From: Paenibacillus sp. J45TS6
Lineage (GTDB): Bacteria; Bacillota; Bacilli; Paenibacillales; Paenibacillaceae
Assembly (NCBI RefSeq): GCF_018403285.1
Contig: NZ_BOSJ01000010.1
Location: forward strand, 114,307 to 178,306
Direction: 5' to 3'
Length of the DNA: 64,000 nt
Position 1 is the stretch's first letter, and each line of letters begins with the position of its first letter. Under the pieces are notes generated by a model. The model saw only the letters and a program-made list of their open reading frames with translations, was not told where the DNA came from and made no database searches. The translations under genes were made by a program, and so were the position numbers. Below, piece after piece: positions 62,193 through 64,000 of this stretch.

Positions 62193-63365
62193 ATGACTAA
62201 ACAAAATAGCCTACTTATCCTAATTTTGACCGTAGGAGTTTTCGGTATCCTAACGACTGAAATGGGAGTTGTAGGGATATTACCTTTACTTGCTGAGCAT
62301 TTTGATATCACAGTATCTACAGCAGGGCTGCTAGTGAGTCTCTTTGCACTTGCTGTAGCCATATCTGGCCCCATCATGCCGTTATTGTTTTCAGGTATCA
62401 ACCGCAAGAAGGTAATGCTTCTTGTTCTGGGTATTTTCATTGTAGGTAACATTGTCTCCATATTTGTATATAACTTTTCCCTATTGTTACTTGCTCGTGT
62501 AATCCCAGCCTTTTTTCATCCAGTTTACTGTTCGCTGGCTCTGACAGTAGCTGCTACGTCCGTTAGTAAGGAAGAAGTACCAAAGGCCGTTTCTAAAGTG
62601 ATTTTGGGTGTAACTGCAGGGATGGTACTTGGTGTACCAATTACAAACTATATTGCTAGTTCCAGTTCACTGGAAATGACTTTTGTTTTCTTTGCCATCG
62701 TAAATGCGATTGCCTTCATCGCTACATTGATATTTGTTCCCTCCTTACCTGTTAAAGAAAGACTTTCATATGGAGCTCAAGTAAGTATATTGAAGAAGCC
62801 GATTTTTTGGTTAGCTATAGCAACCGTGGTATTTATAGGTTCGGCAACTGCAAGTGTGAATACTTTCATCACGGAATATCTTGAAACGGTTACCAATATA
62901 ACAGGTACAACCTTAACTTTTGCATTACTAGTTTTGGGCTTAGCAAGTCTAGTTGGAAATTTAACAGGAGGAAAATTACTTACTAAAAATGCTATTAAAA
63001 CAGCCACATTTTTTCCAATCGCATTAGGAATCGTTCATGTTTTGTCATTCGTCACAGGTAAGTTCACTGTCCCTATGATGATCACTATTGTATTGTGGGG
63101 GATATTATTTGCAATAGGAAATAATGTTAGTCAATATTGGATTACTTCTGCTGCTCCAAATGCTCCAGATTTTGCTAATGGAATATTTTTAGCGGGTAGT
63201 AACTTAGGAACAACAATTGGCACTGCAGTAGCGGGATTTATCATATCAGGAATGGGCACACAATATATCGTATTAGGAGGAATGCTATTTTTGATATTGA
63301 GTTTAGCATTTATTGTACTAAGAAACTATATGTTTAATTCGATAACCAAACAAAGCGCTAGTTAA
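62193..63365 (+). CDS. MFS transporter (DHA1 / AraJ-like)
   Basis: The 390 residues have about twelve helices. The start TVGVFGILTTEMGVVGILPL and the following FDITVSTAGLLVSLFALAVA are typical of DHA1 sugar-efflux/AraJ-like exporters. LLLLARVIPAFFHPVYCSLA in helix 4 replaces the usual R-x-x-G motif B form. The protein ends FNSITKQSAS and its stop codon touches a foreign gene fragment. AAAGGAGACT precedes the ATG at 62193. Confidence 0.85.
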   Translation: MTKQNSLLILILTVGVFGILTTEMGVVGILPLLAEHFDITVSTAGLLVSLFALAVAISGPIMPLLFSGINRKKVMLLVLGIFIVGNIVSIFVYNFSLLLLARVIPAFFHPVYCSLALTVAATSVSKEEVPKAVSKVILGVTAGMVLGVPITNYIASSSSLEMTFVFFAIVNAIAFIATLIFVPSLPVKERLSYGAQVSILKKPIFWLAIATVVFIGSATASVNTFITEYLETVTNITGTTLTFALLVLGLASLVGNLTGGKLLTKNAIKTATFFPIALGIVHVLSFVTGKFTVPMMITIVLWGILFAIGNNVSQYWITSAAPNAPDFANGIFLAGSNLGTTIGTAVAGFIISGMGTQYIVLGGMLFLILSLAFIVLRNYMFNSITKQSAS

Positions 63366-63651
63366 CATTGATTATGAAATGATGTTAGACAAGTTCTACA
63401 ACCTCTTTCACATCAAGCGAATGATGGTTGGAGGAGGCGGAACGATCAATTGGTCTTTTGTACAAAACGGACTAGTTGATGAAGTTAGTGTCATCTTAGC
63501 TCCTATCGCAAATGGCGATCCAGAAGCCCACCGGTTCTTCGTCGCAAAAGAACCGTATTCCAGCATTAAAGAAATTGCCTTTAAACTTAAATCCGTTGAA
63601 GAATTGGATTACGGAACATTATGGATTCGTTATTCCGTGAGAGAGAATTAG
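63366..63651 (+). pseudogene. C-terminal half of a RibD/dihydrofolate reductase-fold protein
   Basis: The frame reads NIDYEMMLDKFYNLFHIKRM, then VGGGGTINWSFVQNGLVDEV, VILAPIANGDPE and YGTLWIRYSVREN, the second half of the RibD C-terminal domain (pyrimidine reductase/DHFR-like). The homology begins at the very base after the MFS stop codon, and the NADPH-binding N-terminal half is absent. ATG 63379 has no ribosome binding site. It is a deletion scar. Confidence 0.7.
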
Positions 63652-63740
63652 TGTGAGAAACGATAAGTAGGTTAAAACCCGTACTTATCGTTTTTGATTT
63701 GAAGGCTCATTTTTAATACCTAACCTCTCGTCTTTACCTT

Positions 63741-63890
63741 TCAATCCGTGAATCGATATTTGGCGGGAGTGATTCCGTGCTCTCGTTTGAATATACGCAC
63801 AAAATAGTTTAAATCCATACCTACCATTGTCGCGATCTCACCTACAGACAGCTCTGAATGTTCAGATAAAAGCTCTCCCTCTATGGAGAA
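63741..63890 (-). pseudogene. AraC-type HTH fragment
   Basis: The 50 codons up to TGA (63741-63743) read SELSVGEIATMVGMDLNYFV, then RIFKREHGITPAKYRFTD, the second HTH of an AraC/XylS regulator. An in-frame TGA (63893-63891) precedes it, behind residues HLREK that fit further upstream helix sequence. No start is visible, so it is a decayed gene. Confidence 0.7.
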
Positions 63891-64000
63891 TCACTTTTCT
63901 CTTAAATGCTCATGTTTTCTTAGAATTTTAATGTCTTACATATTTAACAGACATCTTTTTCATGGATCAATATTGAATATAAAGAAAATTATGGAGTTAC

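Noticed and set aside
1-64000. CRISPR arrays, tRNA or rRNA genes, complete insertion sequences
   Set aside because: I saw no regularly spaced 25-40 bp repeats, no cloverleaf-type sequences, and no intact transposase gene.

Overview
The window looks like a chromosomal segment of a low-to-moderate GC Firmicute, most likely Paenibacillus or a close relative. The evidence is: strong AGGAGG-type ribosome binding sites with frequent TTG and GTG starts, T-box leaders, CcpA-type operators, S-layer-homology (SLH) anchored exoenzymes, copper-amine-oxidase-like 'stalk' domains, and many proteins whose nearest recognisable relatives are Bacillus families (YoaK, YqcI/YcgG, YobA, BmrC/BmrD).

Layout. 1-6.8 kb holds small housekeeping and membrane genes, a secreted GH18-type protein, and a leucine-type T-box leader in front of a methyltransferase gene broken by an in-frame TAG. 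7.1-11.3 kb is a 1397-residue secreted pullulanase with three SLH domains behind two cre-like operators. 11.4-24.6 kb is ordinary metabolism: an oxidoreductase, a frameshifted VOC gene, cysJI-type sulfite reductase, an MFS transporter, an AlkC-like DNA repair protein, a YqcI/YcgG protein, pyruvate oxidase and an arylsulfotransferase-like protein. 24.7-31.1 kb carries an SLH-anchored phosphoesterase and an AraC regulator next to a carbohydrate ABC importer (binding protein plus two permeases, no ATPase, cre-like site in front). 31.2-35.9 kb is a BmrC/BmrD-like heterodimeric multidrug exporter operon with a promoter embedded in a double palindromic operator, preceded by about 500 bp holding three LexA-box-like palindromes. 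36.2-41.5 kb pairs a cytosolic 5'-nucleotidase-type enzyme convergently with a phnDCEE phosphonate-type importer, suggesting phosphorus scavenging.

From about 41.6 to 58.7 kb the character changes. The region is AT-rich with long spacers, small single genes nearly all on the minus strand (lipoproteins, GNAT acetyltransferases, YobA, SMI1/KNR4, stalk-domain and LRR proteins), several broken genes, and a second, short alanyl-tRNA synthetase with its own alanine-specific T-box. Spacers between 44 and 52 kb repeatedly carry a CTAACGG-core motif next to terminator hairpins, and a second repeated word, GGACAAGAAC. This looks like an accumulation of single-gene cassettes and is the least explained structure in the window. 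58.9-64 kb returns to transporters, a LysR regulator divergent from an aldo/keto reductase, and two gene remnants at the right edge.

A recurring feature is disruption of otherwise recognisable genes by one stop codon or one frameshift (4264, about 12670, about 43150, about 44635, 45392 and 45224, 50193, 63891). TAG, TAA and TGA are all involved, so codon reassignment is unlikely. Pseudogenisation or sequencing error remain, and cannot be separated from this sequence alone.
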